Shown here one piece after another: positions 35,594 to 43,924 of a DNA stretch of 64,000 nt. A program made the position numbers and the translations under genes. The notes beneath the pieces are model-generated. The model did no database searches. It was not told the DNA's origin and saw nothing but the letters and a program-made list of their open reading frames with translations. Source of the stretch: Staphylococcus sp. GSSP0090 (GTDB lineage Bacteria; Bacillota; Bacilli; Staphylococcales; Staphylococcaceae); the NCBI RefSeq assembly GCF_013391405.1, contig NZ_JACBFD010000016.1, forward strand, positions 17,182-81,181. Direction: 5' to 3'. The stretch's first letter is position 1. Every line of letters starts with the position of its first letter.

Positions 35594-37036
35594 TTATTTA
35601 CTTTGTTCTTGTTCTATTTTACGTTTACTTTTAAGCATGAACACACTGATAAAACTAATAATAGAAATGATGACCGCAAACCAAAATGCTGCATGATAAC
35701 CACTTAATAATGCTTCATGTTGAATTTGCATTGTCATTTCTTTTTTACCCATACCTTTATAGTCACTCATATTAGGTGAAAAGTTTTTGGCAACTTGACT
35801 CATAATTGTTATTAAACCTGCAGTACCTATTGAAGCTGATATCTGTTGAACCGTATTTGTCATTGATGAACCATGTGCATTCATATCACGTGATAATTGA
35901 TTCATTGTATGCGTCATCAATGGCATTAAGCCCAGTGCGATACCAATCATTCGGATAGCGTAAATTGTCGCTAATATGGCTGATGACGTATTTTCATCCA
36001 TAAATATAAAGTAAGAGCTTGTCACAACAACAATCAGCATACCTATAAATGCAAGTATCTTCGCGCCATATTTTTCATAGAGAAAACCAGAAACGACTGA
36101 CATAATCCCCATTACAATCGCACCAGGTAATAATATTAAACCTGATTGTAACGCAGTATCTTTCATAATATTTTGAACAAACATTGGTAATACGGTTTCT
36201 GAACCGATCATAGCAATCATCGTAAAGGCCATGATGACAATACCTACTGCAAATTGACTGTTTTTAAATACTGAGAAATCAAGTAATGGTGTTTCCAATC
36301 TTGTCTGACGGAAAATAAATAACACGACTAAAATTAAGCCACCAATAATGGTTATAAGAACTACAGGATCATTCCAACCATCACGTGATAAAGAACTTGT
36401 ACCGTAAAGTAATCCACCAAATCCTAACACTGATAGGACTATAGATAATATATCAATAGGTGCTTTCTTATTGGTTCCGACATTTTTTACAAATTTTATC
36501 GCACCAAGAAATGTTAGTGCTGCAATCGGTGCAACGACGTGGAATAGAGAACGCCAATCAAAATACTCTACTAAATAACCTGAAAGTGTCGGACCTATAG
36601 CAGGAGCTAAACCGATGACTAAACCAAAAGTTCCCATGTATTTACCACGTTCATGTGGTTCAAAAATATCTAAAATTGTAGTCATCATTAATGGCATCAT
36701 AATACCCGAGCCCATTGCTTGAACAATTCTTGCACTTAATAAAACCGTAAAATTTGGACTAAAACCTGCAATAATGGTACCGATAAAAAATATAAAAATT
36801 GCAGTTAAGAAAACTTGTCTTGTTGAAAATCTTTGTATAATCATTGCTGATAACGGTACGACAATACCGTTTGTTAATAAAAAGGCTGTTGTCAGCCATT
36901 GTACTTGCGTATAATCTATATCAAAATCTTTCATTATACTTGGTAATGCTGTTGTCAAAAGCGTTTCATTTAGCAATCCAAAGAAACCACCAAACAACAT
37001 CATCAATATCATTATAATTTTTGTTTTTTGCGTCAT
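35594..37036 (-). CDS. MFS multidrug exporter (DHA2/EmrB-LmrB type)
   Basis: A 480-residue transporter of probably 14 membrane segments. The opening FFGLLNETLLTTALPSIMKDFDIDYTQVQWLTTAFLL, motif with RIVQAMGSGIMMPLMMTTI, and motif C FGLVIGLAPAIGPTLSGYL mark drug:H+ antiporters of the DHA2 family. The substrate cannot be told. The ATG at 37036 follows AGGAGATAAAA. It is monocistronic with a terminator at its 3' end, and diverges from the short Zur-box gene at 37256, from which it is 220 bp away. Confidence 0.85.
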   Translation of the reverse strand: MTQKTKIIMILMMLFGGFFGLLNETLLTTALPSIMKDFDIDYTQVQWLTTAFLLTNGIVVPLSAMIIQRFSTRQVFLTAIFIFFIGTIIAGFSPNFTVLLSARIVQAMGSGIMMPLMMTTILDIFEPHERGKYMGTFGLVIGLAPAIGPTLSGYLVEYFDWRSLFHVVAPIAALTFLGAIKFVKNVGTNKKAPIDILSIVLSVLGFGGLLYGTSSLSRDGWNDPVVLITIIGGLILVVLFIFRQTRLETPLLDFSVFKNSQFAVGIVIMAFTMIAMIGSETVLPMFVQNIMKDTALQSGLILLPGAIVMGIMSVVSGFLYEKYGAKILAFIGMLIVVVTSSYFIFMDENTSSAILATIYAIRMIGIALGLMPLMTHTMNQLSRDMNAHGSSMTNTVQQISASIGTAGLITIMSQVAKNFSPNMSDYKGMGKKEMTMQIQHEALLSGYHAAFWFAVIISIISFISVFMLKSKRKIEQEQSK

Positions 37037-37181
37037 TTTTATCTCCTATTTATACATTCGTCATTACCACATTTATTTGTCGCATTTATGCATTATACAT
37101 ATAAAATGTTTATCTTACATTAAAATAACTCAAAAAAATGGTAATTTTTACAAACTCGGGTAAAAGACAATACACAAACAA

Positions 37182-37204
37182 TAAATCGTAACGATTACTA
37201 TTTA
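37182..37204 (+). promoter_or_regulatory. Zur box upstream of a 34-residue peptide gene
   Basis: The 23-bp element starts TAAATCGTAA and ends ATTACTATTTA. It differs at only two positions from the Zur consensus TAAATCGTAAT-N-ATTACGATTTA. It lies 51 bp before the peptide start codon. Confidence 0.8.
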
Positions 37205-37255
37205 CATTTTCGGATTTTTACTTCATAATCAAATGTTATAAAGGAGGTTTTATTT

Positions 37256-37360
37256 ATGAAATTAGATTTACAAACTGCACGTAGAAATTTGAATAGCCCT
37301 AATATCAAAACACGTAAGCGCGCACGTAAGATTATCCAACAACATAAGCGCAGTAAATAA
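37256..37360 (+). CDS. 34-residue basic peptide, putative metal-homeostasis protein
   Basis: A small gene of 34 codons plus stop. The ATG at 37256 stands 7 bases after AAAGGAGG, a very strong ribosome binding site. The product begins MKLDLQTARRNLNSP and ends RARKIIQQHKRSK; it has about 11 Lys/Arg and no acidic residue except Asp4. I recall similar short proteins in Firmicutes annotated as putative metal homeostasis proteins. The Zur box just upstream supports regulation by zinc. It contains no Cys and one His, so it is unlikely to hold metal itself; RNA or ribosome binding is a guess from its charge. Confidence 0.8.
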   Translation: MKLDLQTARRNLNSPNIKTRKRARKIIQQHKRSK

Positions 37361-37757
37361 AGTCATCACCATATCATTTCTCTACTATTTAAATATGTCC
37401 TGTGACTTTCTAAAATCTATTATTTTCCACAATTAAAAGAGAGTTTAACAGAAATCAAAACTTCTAATAGAAATTTCATAATGCATCAACTTTAATTTAT
37501 GTTTTTTTCATGAAATAAAAAAGAATGCTTTAAAGCAGTGTGACTTTGCATTTTTAATTCAGTTATCTATTGCATAAATAAAAGCGAGTCTGAGCAACTA
37601 TTGATGGCCCAGACTCGCTTAATTATATGCGTAGCAATATTTCCACTTTGACAATGTATTTGATTCGCTATATATGTCATCCTACTACTACGAAAATCTA
37701 TAAAAATTAATTTTTTATCCGCTTTCTCTTTTAACATTGATTGACGATTACGTTCAA
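37361..37757. other. Intergenic region with repeat copy F
   Basis: Between the peptide gene and the gpmA 3' end there is a repeat copy (37508-37625) that includes a hairpin at 37582-37620. No other ORF is supported. Confidence 0.6.
37508..37625 (+). repeat. Dispersed intergenic repeat, copy F, with hairpin
   Basis: ATGCTTTAAAGCAGTGTGAC, TTTAATTCAGTTATCTATTG and then AAGCGAGTCTG...CAGACTCGCTT (37582-37620, perfect outer stem) follow the other copies. The hairpin could end the peptide transcript or gpmA. Confidence 0.75.
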
Positions 37758-38444
37758 TTATAAATAATATTTATCAATAACTTGTAAGTCATCTGTAAGT
37801 TCATAAATTAAAGGTGCACCTGTTTTAATTTCATATCCAACAATATCTTCGTCAGAGACATTTTCTAAATACTTAATCAACGCACGTAATGAATTACCAT
37901 GTGCGGATACTAGCACTGTTTTACCGTCTAATAATTGCTGAGAAATTTGATCATTCCAATATGGGATTACTCTTACTAATGTATCTTTGAGACTTTCAGA
38001 TTCAGGCATAACTCGTCTATCCAAATGTTCATATTTACGATCATTTAAATAACCTTCCCGTTGCGTTTCATCTTGTTTTGGCGGTGCAACATCATATGAA
38101 CGTCTCCAAATATGTACTTGATCTTCACCAAATTGTTTACGTGCTTCATCTTTATTTAGACCTTGTAAACCACCATAGTGTCTTTCATTTATTCTCCAAG
38201 ATTTAATGATTGGAATAAATAATTGATTAGATTCATTTAATAAGTGGTAAGTCGTTTTAATCGCACGTTCAAGCAAAGATGTATATACCATATCGATTTC
38301 AATACCTTGTGCTTTTAATTTTTTACCAGATGTTATCGCTTCATTTTCACCTTGTTCTGATAAATCTACGTCCGCCCAACCTGTAAAAAGATTTTCTGCA
38401 TTCCACACACTTTGTCCATGTCTACATAAAATTAATTTTGGCAT
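37758..38444 (-). CDS. gpmA: 2,3-bisphosphoglycerate-dependent phosphoglycerate mutase
   Basis: A 228-residue dPGM that interconverts 3- and 2-phosphoglycerate in glycolysis. Catalytic His in LILCRHGQSVWN (residue 9) and in VLVSAHGNSLRAL (about residue 179), and the substrate region ERHYGGLQGLNKDEARKQFGEDQVHIWRRSYDVAPP (about residues 86-121) are intact. The ATG at 38444 follows GAAAGAAGGAATATT. It is monocistronic. From memory it occupies this position in S. aureus too, next to the nar-nir region. Confidence 0.95.
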   Translation of the reverse strand: MPKLILCRHGQSVWNAENLFTGWADVDLSEQGENEAITSGKKLKAQGIEIDMVYTSLLERAIKTTYHLLNESNQLFIPIIKSWRINERHYGGLQGLNKDEARKQFGEDQVHIWRRSYDVAPPKQDETQREGYLNDRKYEHLDRRVMPESESLKDTLVRVIPYWNDQISQQLLDGKTVLVSAHGNSLRALIKYLENVSDEDIVGYEIKTGAPLIYELTDDLQVIDKYYL

Positions 38445-38487
38445 AATATTCCTTCTTTCATTAAGTAAAATTAAATTTTTTACGATA

Positions 38488-38504
38488 TTTACAGTAATAT
38501 TACA
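38488..38504 (-). promoter_or_regulatory. WalR-like direct repeat
   Basis: On the minus strand TGTAATATTACTGTAAA fits the WalR box TGTWAH-N5-TGTWAH exactly. It lies 44 bp upstream of gpmA and about 315 bp upstream of the wall-related gene at 38821. Such a short AT-rich motif can occur by chance. Confidence 0.4.
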
Positions 38505-38765
38505 ATCAGCTTATTTAAAACATAGCACATAAACGCTTGAATCATCACATTTATGCTATCGTCATTGCTTTAATATATTAAAATTATAACAATTTACAAT
38601 AATTTTTGAAATAATTGTATTCCTTTATTCACAAAAGATACTTTCTTTTTATTTTACTGTAACCTACGTTATCAATTTAGGTGTTATAGTTGGAATCGTT
38701 GAAAAAAGCAAAGCAAATAAGGTATTTAAATTAAATAAATAGCACTTTAGATAATTAAAACACAA

Positions 38766-38794
38766 ACCTGTACAACACATTAATATATACAGGT
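38766..38794 (+). promoter_or_regulatory. 5'-UTR inverted repeat before the IsaA/SceD-like gene
   Basis: ACCTGTA and TACAGGT are perfect 7-bp arms around a 15-base loop, ending 9 bases before the AGGAGG ribosome binding site. It could be an operator or an mRNA-stabilising hairpin. Confidence 0.45.
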
Positions 38795-38820
38795 ATATTC
38801 ATTAGGAGGATTTTTTAACT

Positions 38821-39189
38821 ATGAAAAAATTATTATTAGCATCTTTCGCATCAATTACAATCGCAGCTACAGGATACGGTGTAACATCAACAGCAGATGC
38901 TGCTGAAACACCAGTACAACAATCAGCTCAATCTACTGGAGATGTATATAGTCAATTCATCGAAGCTGGTGGCACAAAAGCATTATGGGATAATATTGTA
39001 ATGCCTGAATCAAGTGGTAATCCTGATGCAGTTAATGAATTAGGGTATAGAGGTTTAGGACAAACGAAAGAAGCTTGGGGAACAGGTTCAGTTGAAGAAC
39101 AAACGAAAGGTATGATTAAATACGCTGAAGACCGTTATGGTTCAATAGATGCAGCAATCGAATTCCGTTTAGCTAACGGCTGGTGGTAA
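38821..39189 (+). CDS. Short secreted IsaA/SceD-like transglycosylase-fold protein
   Basis: A 122-residue secreted protein: signal peptide ends near TADAAE, a short Gln/Ser/Thr linker follows, then a ~75-residue lysozyme-like domain (about residues 48-122). The catalytic Glu is probably in DNIVMPESSGNPDAVN, equivalent to IARESNGN of IsaA, and the end LGQTKEAWGTGSVEEQTKGMIKY, IEFRLANGWW follows the IsaA/SceD C-terminal plan. It is about half the length of IsaA/SceD because the N-terminal region is missing. The ATG at 38821 follows TTAGGAGG. It probably cleaves or remodels peptidoglycan; activity is untested. Confidence 0.75.
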   Translation: MKKLLLASFASITIAATGYGVTSTADAAETPVQQSAQSTGDVYSQFIEAGGTKALWDNIVMPESSGNPDAVNELGYRGLGQTKEAWGTGSVEEQTKGMIKYAEDRYGSIDAAIEFRLANGWW

Positions 39190-39250
39190 GTAACCTGTCA
39201 CAAGCGTGACTTTGATATAAAACATATTTAAAACAACATAGACTAATGAC

Positions 39251-39295
39251 AAACAGCCATCACTATTTTATCTCAAATAGTGATGGCTGTTTTAA
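39251..39295 (+). terminator. Terminator of the IsaA-like gene
   Basis: AAACAGCCATCACTATTT pairs perfectly with AAATAGTGATGGCTGTTTT across a 6-base loop. Confidence 0.92.
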
Positions 39296-39511
39296 TATTA
39301 TAAAATCAAATCGCAATGGCTTCTAACCATATATTCGTTTAACGCTAATCCCCATCGTATACCATTATATAACTATAATTGGTTTTGGTTAAGTTTACTA
39401 TTTTCAAAATAATCTTATCGTCATATAAATATACGACAGAATTCAATAATAAGCATAGATATTGATACCCCTGGCAATATCACCGTGGACCACGAATCAA
39501 CGATAGCTTTC

Positions 39512-40381
39512 TTATTGTATCGATACTGGTTCTGGATGTACATAAACTGAAGAAATCCCTTTTTCATGCATATGCTGTTCTACTTTGTCACAAATATGAT
39601 GTGCTGCTTCCAATGATAAATCAGATGCTACAACTATAGTGACATCTACAAAAATACTACTACCATGATATCGACCTTTGATTGACTGAACATCAATAAC
39701 CTCTTCTATTTCTAACACATAATTTTTATATGCTTCTAATTCTTGTTCATTGAATCCATCACTCAAAGTGAAGATAGATTCTCTAAAAATGCCAAAGCCC
39801 GTATATATAATAAGTAGCCCTAAGATTGTCGCTAATATGATATCAACAATTGGAAAACCAATTTGTGTGAATATTAAGCCTATCGCAGTTCCAATACTGA
39901 CCAAAGCATCAGATAAGTTATCTTTTGCCGCTGAATTTAAGGAACTGCTATTAGTGCGCGTAGCTAATTTTTGATTAATAAAGAAAACAATCAACATGAT
40001 GGCACCACTGATCACACTGACATAAATTGTGATTGCATTGGGTGTTGCATGTACTTTTGAAAAAATTCTAGGGAAATTTTCTATAACAACTTGGATACCA
40101 ACAAACATGATAATAAATGAAACAAGTAATGTGGAAATATTCTCTGATTTTAAATGACCGTATGGATGATTTTTATCCGCAGGTTTAATTGATATTTTTA
40201 ATCCTATAATTACTGCTAAAGAAACGATAATATCAGTCATATTATTTAAACCGTCTGCTCTTACTGCTGCTGAATCATATATATAACCAACAAAGAACTT
40301 TACTATAGACAGAATGATATAAACAATTAAACTAAGATATGCGCCTTTTTGAGCGATTTTTAAATTCTCACTTTGTGTCAT
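39512..40381 (-). CDS. Cation diffusion facilitator transporter
   Basis: A 289-residue CDF exporter with six membrane segments and a C-terminal cytoplasmic domain. Metal-site residues appear as ADGLNNMTDIIV in helix 2 (Asp, Asn and Asp) and KDNLSDALVS in helix 5 (Asp...Asp). The lack of the HxxxD pair of zinc exporters points toward manganese or iron rather than zinc. The C-terminal domain has QSIKGRYHGSSIFVDVTI. The ATG at 40381 follows AAGGTGG; the GTG at 40393 is less likely. It is monocistronic. Confidence 0.85.
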   Translation of the reverse strand: MTQSENLKIAQKGAYLSLIVYIILSIVKFFVGYIYDSAAVRADGLNNMTDIIVSLAVIIGLKISIKPADKNHPYGHLKSENISTLLVSFIIMFVGIQVVIENFPRIFSKVHATPNAITIYVSVISGAIMLIVFFINQKLATRTNSSSLNSAAKDNLSDALVSIGTAIGLIFTQIGFPIVDIILATILGLLIIYTGFGIFRESIFTLSDGFNEQELEAYKNYVLEIEEVIDVQSIKGRYHGSSIFVDVTIVVASDLSLEAAHHICDKVEQHMHEKGISSVYVHPEPVSIQ

Positions 40382-40612
40382 GTGTGTTTCCACCTTAATA
40401 GATATTGGATAATATATTATGACGCATCAAAACAACATTTACAACATTTTTTATTATAAAATTATTTAATATAATTATTTTAATTATTTATTTAGCCTTT
40501 CCTAAATTTTACTATCAAACATCATAAAAATAAAAGAAACATCAAGTGCCTTTGACGTAAAAAGATTCAACTAGGGCTGTGCTTGATTTTAGAACATTCA
40601 CTTTATATCCTA

Positions 40613-40993
40613 TTAGTCCCTTAATATATATTTTGATAAGACAAAGGTAATTGGGATTGTGATGATTAATCCTGCAAACGGTGCGATGACTGACGAAATA
40701 TGAAACCATTGGACAAAAACGTATAATAATAGTGTTTGCATACCCATATTTACAATCTGTGTCAGCGGAAATTGGATAAATTTGCGCCATGTAGGTTGTA
40801 CTTTATAAACAAAATAACAATTCAAATAATATGAAATAATAAAGCTGACCACAAAGCCGCTCACATGACTGACTAAATAATTAATATCCAATAATTTTAA
40901 TAAGATTAAATAGACCACATAATAATTGAAAGTATTGATGCCACCTACTATGATGAATTTAATTACTTCATATTGCGTTTTACTTAAGCTCAT
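40613..40993 (-). CDS. GtrA-family membrane protein
   Basis: A 126-residue protein with four membrane helices. FIIVGGINTFNYYVVYLILLKLL at the N-terminus, then SFIISYYLNCYFVYKVQP and FPLTQIVNMGMQTLLLYVFVQ, match the GtrA family, thought to flip polyprenyl-linked sugars or assist wall and lipopolysaccharide glycosylation. The ATG at 40993 follows AAGGAGTAAATG. It has no sugar-transferase neighbour here, so the substrate is unknown. Confidence 0.88.
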   Translation of the reverse strand: MSLSKTQYEVIKFIIVGGINTFNYYVVYLILLKLLDINYLVSHVSGFVVSFIISYYLNCYFVYKVQPTWRKFIQFPLTQIVNMGMQTLLLYVFVQWFHISSVIAPFAGLIITIPITFVLSKYILRD

Positions 40994-41272
40994 TCATTTA
41001 CTCCTTTATATCCTAATTAATTTTATGTATTTTATCATTCATAAGTGCAATTTAAATGGTTCATACCATCATTTATTGCAAATATACTCATTTAAAAATG
41101 TTTTCATAATCTATTGTATTATATAATAATGTTGACCTCATGCAACATACATTGCATCTCTTGAAGATTTTTTCTCATTGCATTTATCTTTACATATGGG
41201 ATAATAATCTAGTTAAGAAATCATACGCTTTTTCACATTACACTTTAAAGCGATTTTTAAGGAGTACTATAT

Positions 41273-42475
41273 ATGGACAAAACTTCAAATCAACGATTAC
41301 CCATAACAGTTATTATTATGCTGGGCATCATGACTACTTTTGGTCCTTTAACGATAGATATGTATGTTCCGTCACTACCAAATGTACAGAATGCTTTTGA
41401 AACAACGGCTTCTCAAGTGCAACTTACACTTTCATTCGCAATGATTGGTCTGGCAATTGGACAATTTATCTTTGGACCACTATCTGACGCTTATGGTCGC
41501 AAAAAAATAGCTTTAATTATTATTTCATTATATGTTATTGCTTCATTCATTGCTGTATTCACTACTTCGATGGCCGTCTTACTTACCCTTCGTCTCATAC
41601 AAGGGTTAACAGGTGGCGGTGCCATCGTTATTGCTAAAGCATCCATAGGCGATCAACATAAAGGGAAATCGTTAGCTAAAGGTTTAGCGTCTCTACTTGT
41701 TGTTAACGGGATTATCACTATTATTGCGCCATTAATTGGAGGTTATGCTCTGACTGTAGCAAATTGGAAAGCCATATTTTTAATATTAACCATTATAAGT
41801 TTTGCGATTTTATTATTCGCCTTTTTTAAAATGGAAGAAACAAGAAGCTCAAACCTTTCGAAGCTTAACTTTTCAGCCATTTTTAAAGATTTCGGTTCTT
41901 TATTAAAAAAACCAGCTTTCATTATACCTATGTTATTACAAGGGTTAACATATGTGATGCTATTTAGCTTTTCATCAGCTGCACCTTTTATTACTCAAAA
42001 AATTTATGACATGACACCACAACAATTTAGTATTTTATTCGCAATTAACGGTATTGGTTTAATCATTATGAGCCAGTTAACTGCTATGTTAGTAGAACAC
42101 ATTAATCGCTATTTTTTATTAATATTACTAACGCTTATTCAAATTGCTGGTGTCATCTTAATTTGCTTCACATTAGTATTCCACTTACCGCTATGGGTAC
42201 TAGTCATTGCATTCTTTTTAAATGTTTGTCCTGTTACTGGCATTGGCCCTCTGAGCTTTACTTTGGCTATGGAATCTCGAACTGGCGGTAGTGGTAATGC
42301 TTCAAGTTTACTTGGTTTATTCCAATTTATACTAGGTGGCATCATGTCTCCACTGGTTGGATTAAAAGGAGAATATAGTGTTATGCCTTACTTAATCATT
42401 CTCATCATAACGACTATATTCATTATATTACTCGAAATCTCATTAAAATCATTTATATCCAAAAAGCAGCTCTAA
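41273..42475 (+). CDS. Bcr/CflA-family drug exporter
   Basis: A 400-residue, 12-helix MFS transporter. FGPLTIDMYVPSLPNVQNAFETTASQVQLTLSFAMIGLAIGQFIFGPLSDAYGRKKIAL is characteristic of the Bcr/CflA subfamily, with the motif RLIQGLTGGGAIVIAKASIGD. Members export bicyclomycin, chloramphenicol, sulfonamides or dipeptides; the substrate here is not predictable. The ATG at 41273 follows AAGGAGTACTAT. It ends at a bidirectional terminator shared with the gene at 42540. Confidence 0.88.
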   Translation: MDKTSNQRLPITVIIMLGIMTTFGPLTIDMYVPSLPNVQNAFETTASQVQLTLSFAMIGLAIGQFIFGPLSDAYGRKKIALIIISLYVIASFIAVFTTSMAVLLTLRLIQGLTGGGAIVIAKASIGDQHKGKSLAKGLASLLVVNGIITIIAPLIGGYALTVANWKAIFLILTIISFAILLFAFFKMEETRSSNLSKLNFSAIFKDFGSLLKKPAFIIPMLLQGLTYVMLFSFSSAAPFITQKIYDMTPQQFSILFAINGIGLIIMSQLTAMLVEHINRYFLLILLTLIQIAGVILICFTLVFHLPLWVLVIAFFLNVCPVTGIGPLSFTLAMESRTGGSGNASSLLGLFQFILGGIMSPLVGLKGEYSVMPYLIILIITTIFIILLEISLKSFISKKQL

Positions 42476-42486
42476 TTTAAAACAAA

Positions 42487-42536
42487 AAAATGAGACCACG
42501 ACTATTTTTTAATAAATAGTCGTGGTCTCTTATTTT
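42487..42536. terminator. Bidirectional terminator
   Basis: AATGAGACCACGACTATTT pairs with AAATAGTCGTGGTCTCTTATT, with T-runs in both directions. Confidence 0.92.
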
Positions 42537-42539
42537 ATA

Positions 42540-43004
42540 TCAAACAATAGGTAACCATATCTCCGTAACATAGTCATCTTCTCTAATCGGTCCTTCTTTA
42601 TATAATTCAAAAAATGGTGCATGTCTTATTTCATAATCCAATTGGGGTAAAATATCTCTGTTAATGTGTTGCATCGCTTTTTTAATTGATTCAGGTACAG
42701 GCCCTTTAGCATCAAATACTAAGTATCTACCGCCTTCCAATTCCGTGTTACGCCACTTGTCATCTTTATGCTCACTGGTTACACCTATTAAGTAATGCAT
42801 CTCCCCACTATCGTGTGGCTTGCAAACACCAAGTAAGCCAGGTAATTGATTATTTCCTAGCTCTATTAATTGATCTTTTTTGCCGCTATCATCAAACTCC
42901 ATCCAAAACATAAAAATATTTTCTTGTGCTTTTTGTCCAGTAGCATATATCTTTTTCTCGCCAATCACTGATAATGTTGGTAGAATCTCAATTCTATAAT
43001 TCAT
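42540..43004 (-). CDS. GyrI-like small-molecule-binding protein
   Basis: A 154-residue protein of the AraC-effector/GyrI-like type. The pattern begins with YRIEILPTLSVIGEKKIYATG, and ends with FELYKEGPIREDDYVTEIWLPIV, the usual family ending. It has no DNA-binding part, so it is a stand-alone ligand-binding domain; the ligand is unknown. The ATG at 43004 follows GGGGGAATATGA. It is monocistronic. Confidence 0.8.
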   Translation of the reverse strand: MNYRIEILPTLSVIGEKKIYATGQKAQENIFMFWMEFDDSGKKDQLIELGNNQLPGLLGVCKPHDSGEMHYLIGVTSEHKDDKWRNTELEGGRYLVFDAKGPVPESIKKAMQHINRDILPQLDYEIRHAPFFELYKEGPIREDDYVTEIWLPIV

Positions 43005-43187
43005 TCATATTCCCCCTCATCCTCTTTTTTGCCATTATACCCAAAACATCTATAAAATAGCCATGACAAACTATTCATTTAATATTCAAGCATCTTAATA
43101 GGAAACTTATTATGAATAGATATATAATAATAACAATTAACTTCAATCACACTTTTGTTGAGTAAAATTTACTAGGAGATTTTCAAT

Positions 43188-43835
43188 ATGAATTCAAATA
43201 TTTTATCTGTAAAACCCATCAGTCAATTATTTCCAATTCCTATGATTATGGGATGTGAAGGTGTTTCAGCAGCAATGATCTTACAATTTAATCACATCAA
43301 TATACCAGCAACGGAAATTATGCGTCACTGGCCAAGACATAGAAACAATCCTTACAAAGGTTACGTAGGGCATCATTTATGGATAAAATTAGGCCATCAT
43401 CAGACTATTTTTCCAACTGCACTCGTACCACATCTTAGACGTTATTCGAATCATGTGGTTGATAGTACGGGACAATCATTAACTGATTTATGTCACATCA
43501 TTGACCAAGGACAGCCTGTAGTCATTTATCATACTGTACTGGGTAAAAGACCTTATCGCCGTACTTATAAACTGGACAACCAACCAACAAAATTAGTGGC
43601 CAACATCCATGTCACCGTTCTCGTTGGTTATGATGCACAACATTATTATTATATTGATCCGTTATGGTCACACTTGGGGAAATCGTTCGTATTACCAGCT
43701 ATGATTCCAAATAAATATCAATTGATAAAAATTGAAAAAACAAAATTAGAACAAAGTTATGATGCGCCTGGACGTATGAGTTTCCATTTATCACGAGCTG
43801 ATAATAAAATGGCTTCTCTATCAAGAATACAATAG
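43188..43835 (+). CDS. C39-like cysteine peptidase family protein
   Basis: A 215-residue protein of the peptidase_C39-like group. The predicted nucleophile is Cys in IMGCEGVSAAMILQF (about residue 24), the His is in NIHVTVLVGYDAQHYYYIDP (about residue 141) and the Asp follows in YIDPLW. Unlike secreted staphylococcal C39-like proteins I see no signal peptide, so it would be cytoplasmic or exported by an unusual route. The ATG at 43188 follows AGGAGATTTTCAAT. Substrate unknown. Confidence 0.8.
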   Translation: MNSNILSVKPISQLFPIPMIMGCEGVSAAMILQFNHINIPATEIMRHWPRHRNNPYKGYVGHHLWIKLGHHQTIFPTALVPHLRRYSNHVVDSTGQSLTDLCHIIDQGQPVVIYHTVLGKRPYRRTYKLDNQPTKLVANIHVTVLVGYDAQHYYYIDPLWSHLGKSFVLPAMIPNKYQLIKIEKTKLEQSYDAPGRMSFHLSRADNKMASLSRIQ

Positions 43836-43924
43836 CAATCTGACTTATCATTTAAAGACACACTTTATTTGACTGAGTGATAATAACATTAAAAACATTA
43901 CTCTAAATACAGAGTCTGTTAGCT

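Larger units (their letters stand above)
38445..38820. other. Divergent intergenic region gpmA / IsaA-like gene
   Basis: About 375 AT-rich bases. They hold a WalR-like repeat at 38488-38504 and a 5'-UTR inverted repeat at 38766-38794. Confidence 0.5.

Noticed and set aside
40542..40790. An 82-codon frame overlapping the GtrA gene
   Set aside because: It is out of frame with a clear GtrA-family gene on the same strand and has no start signal.
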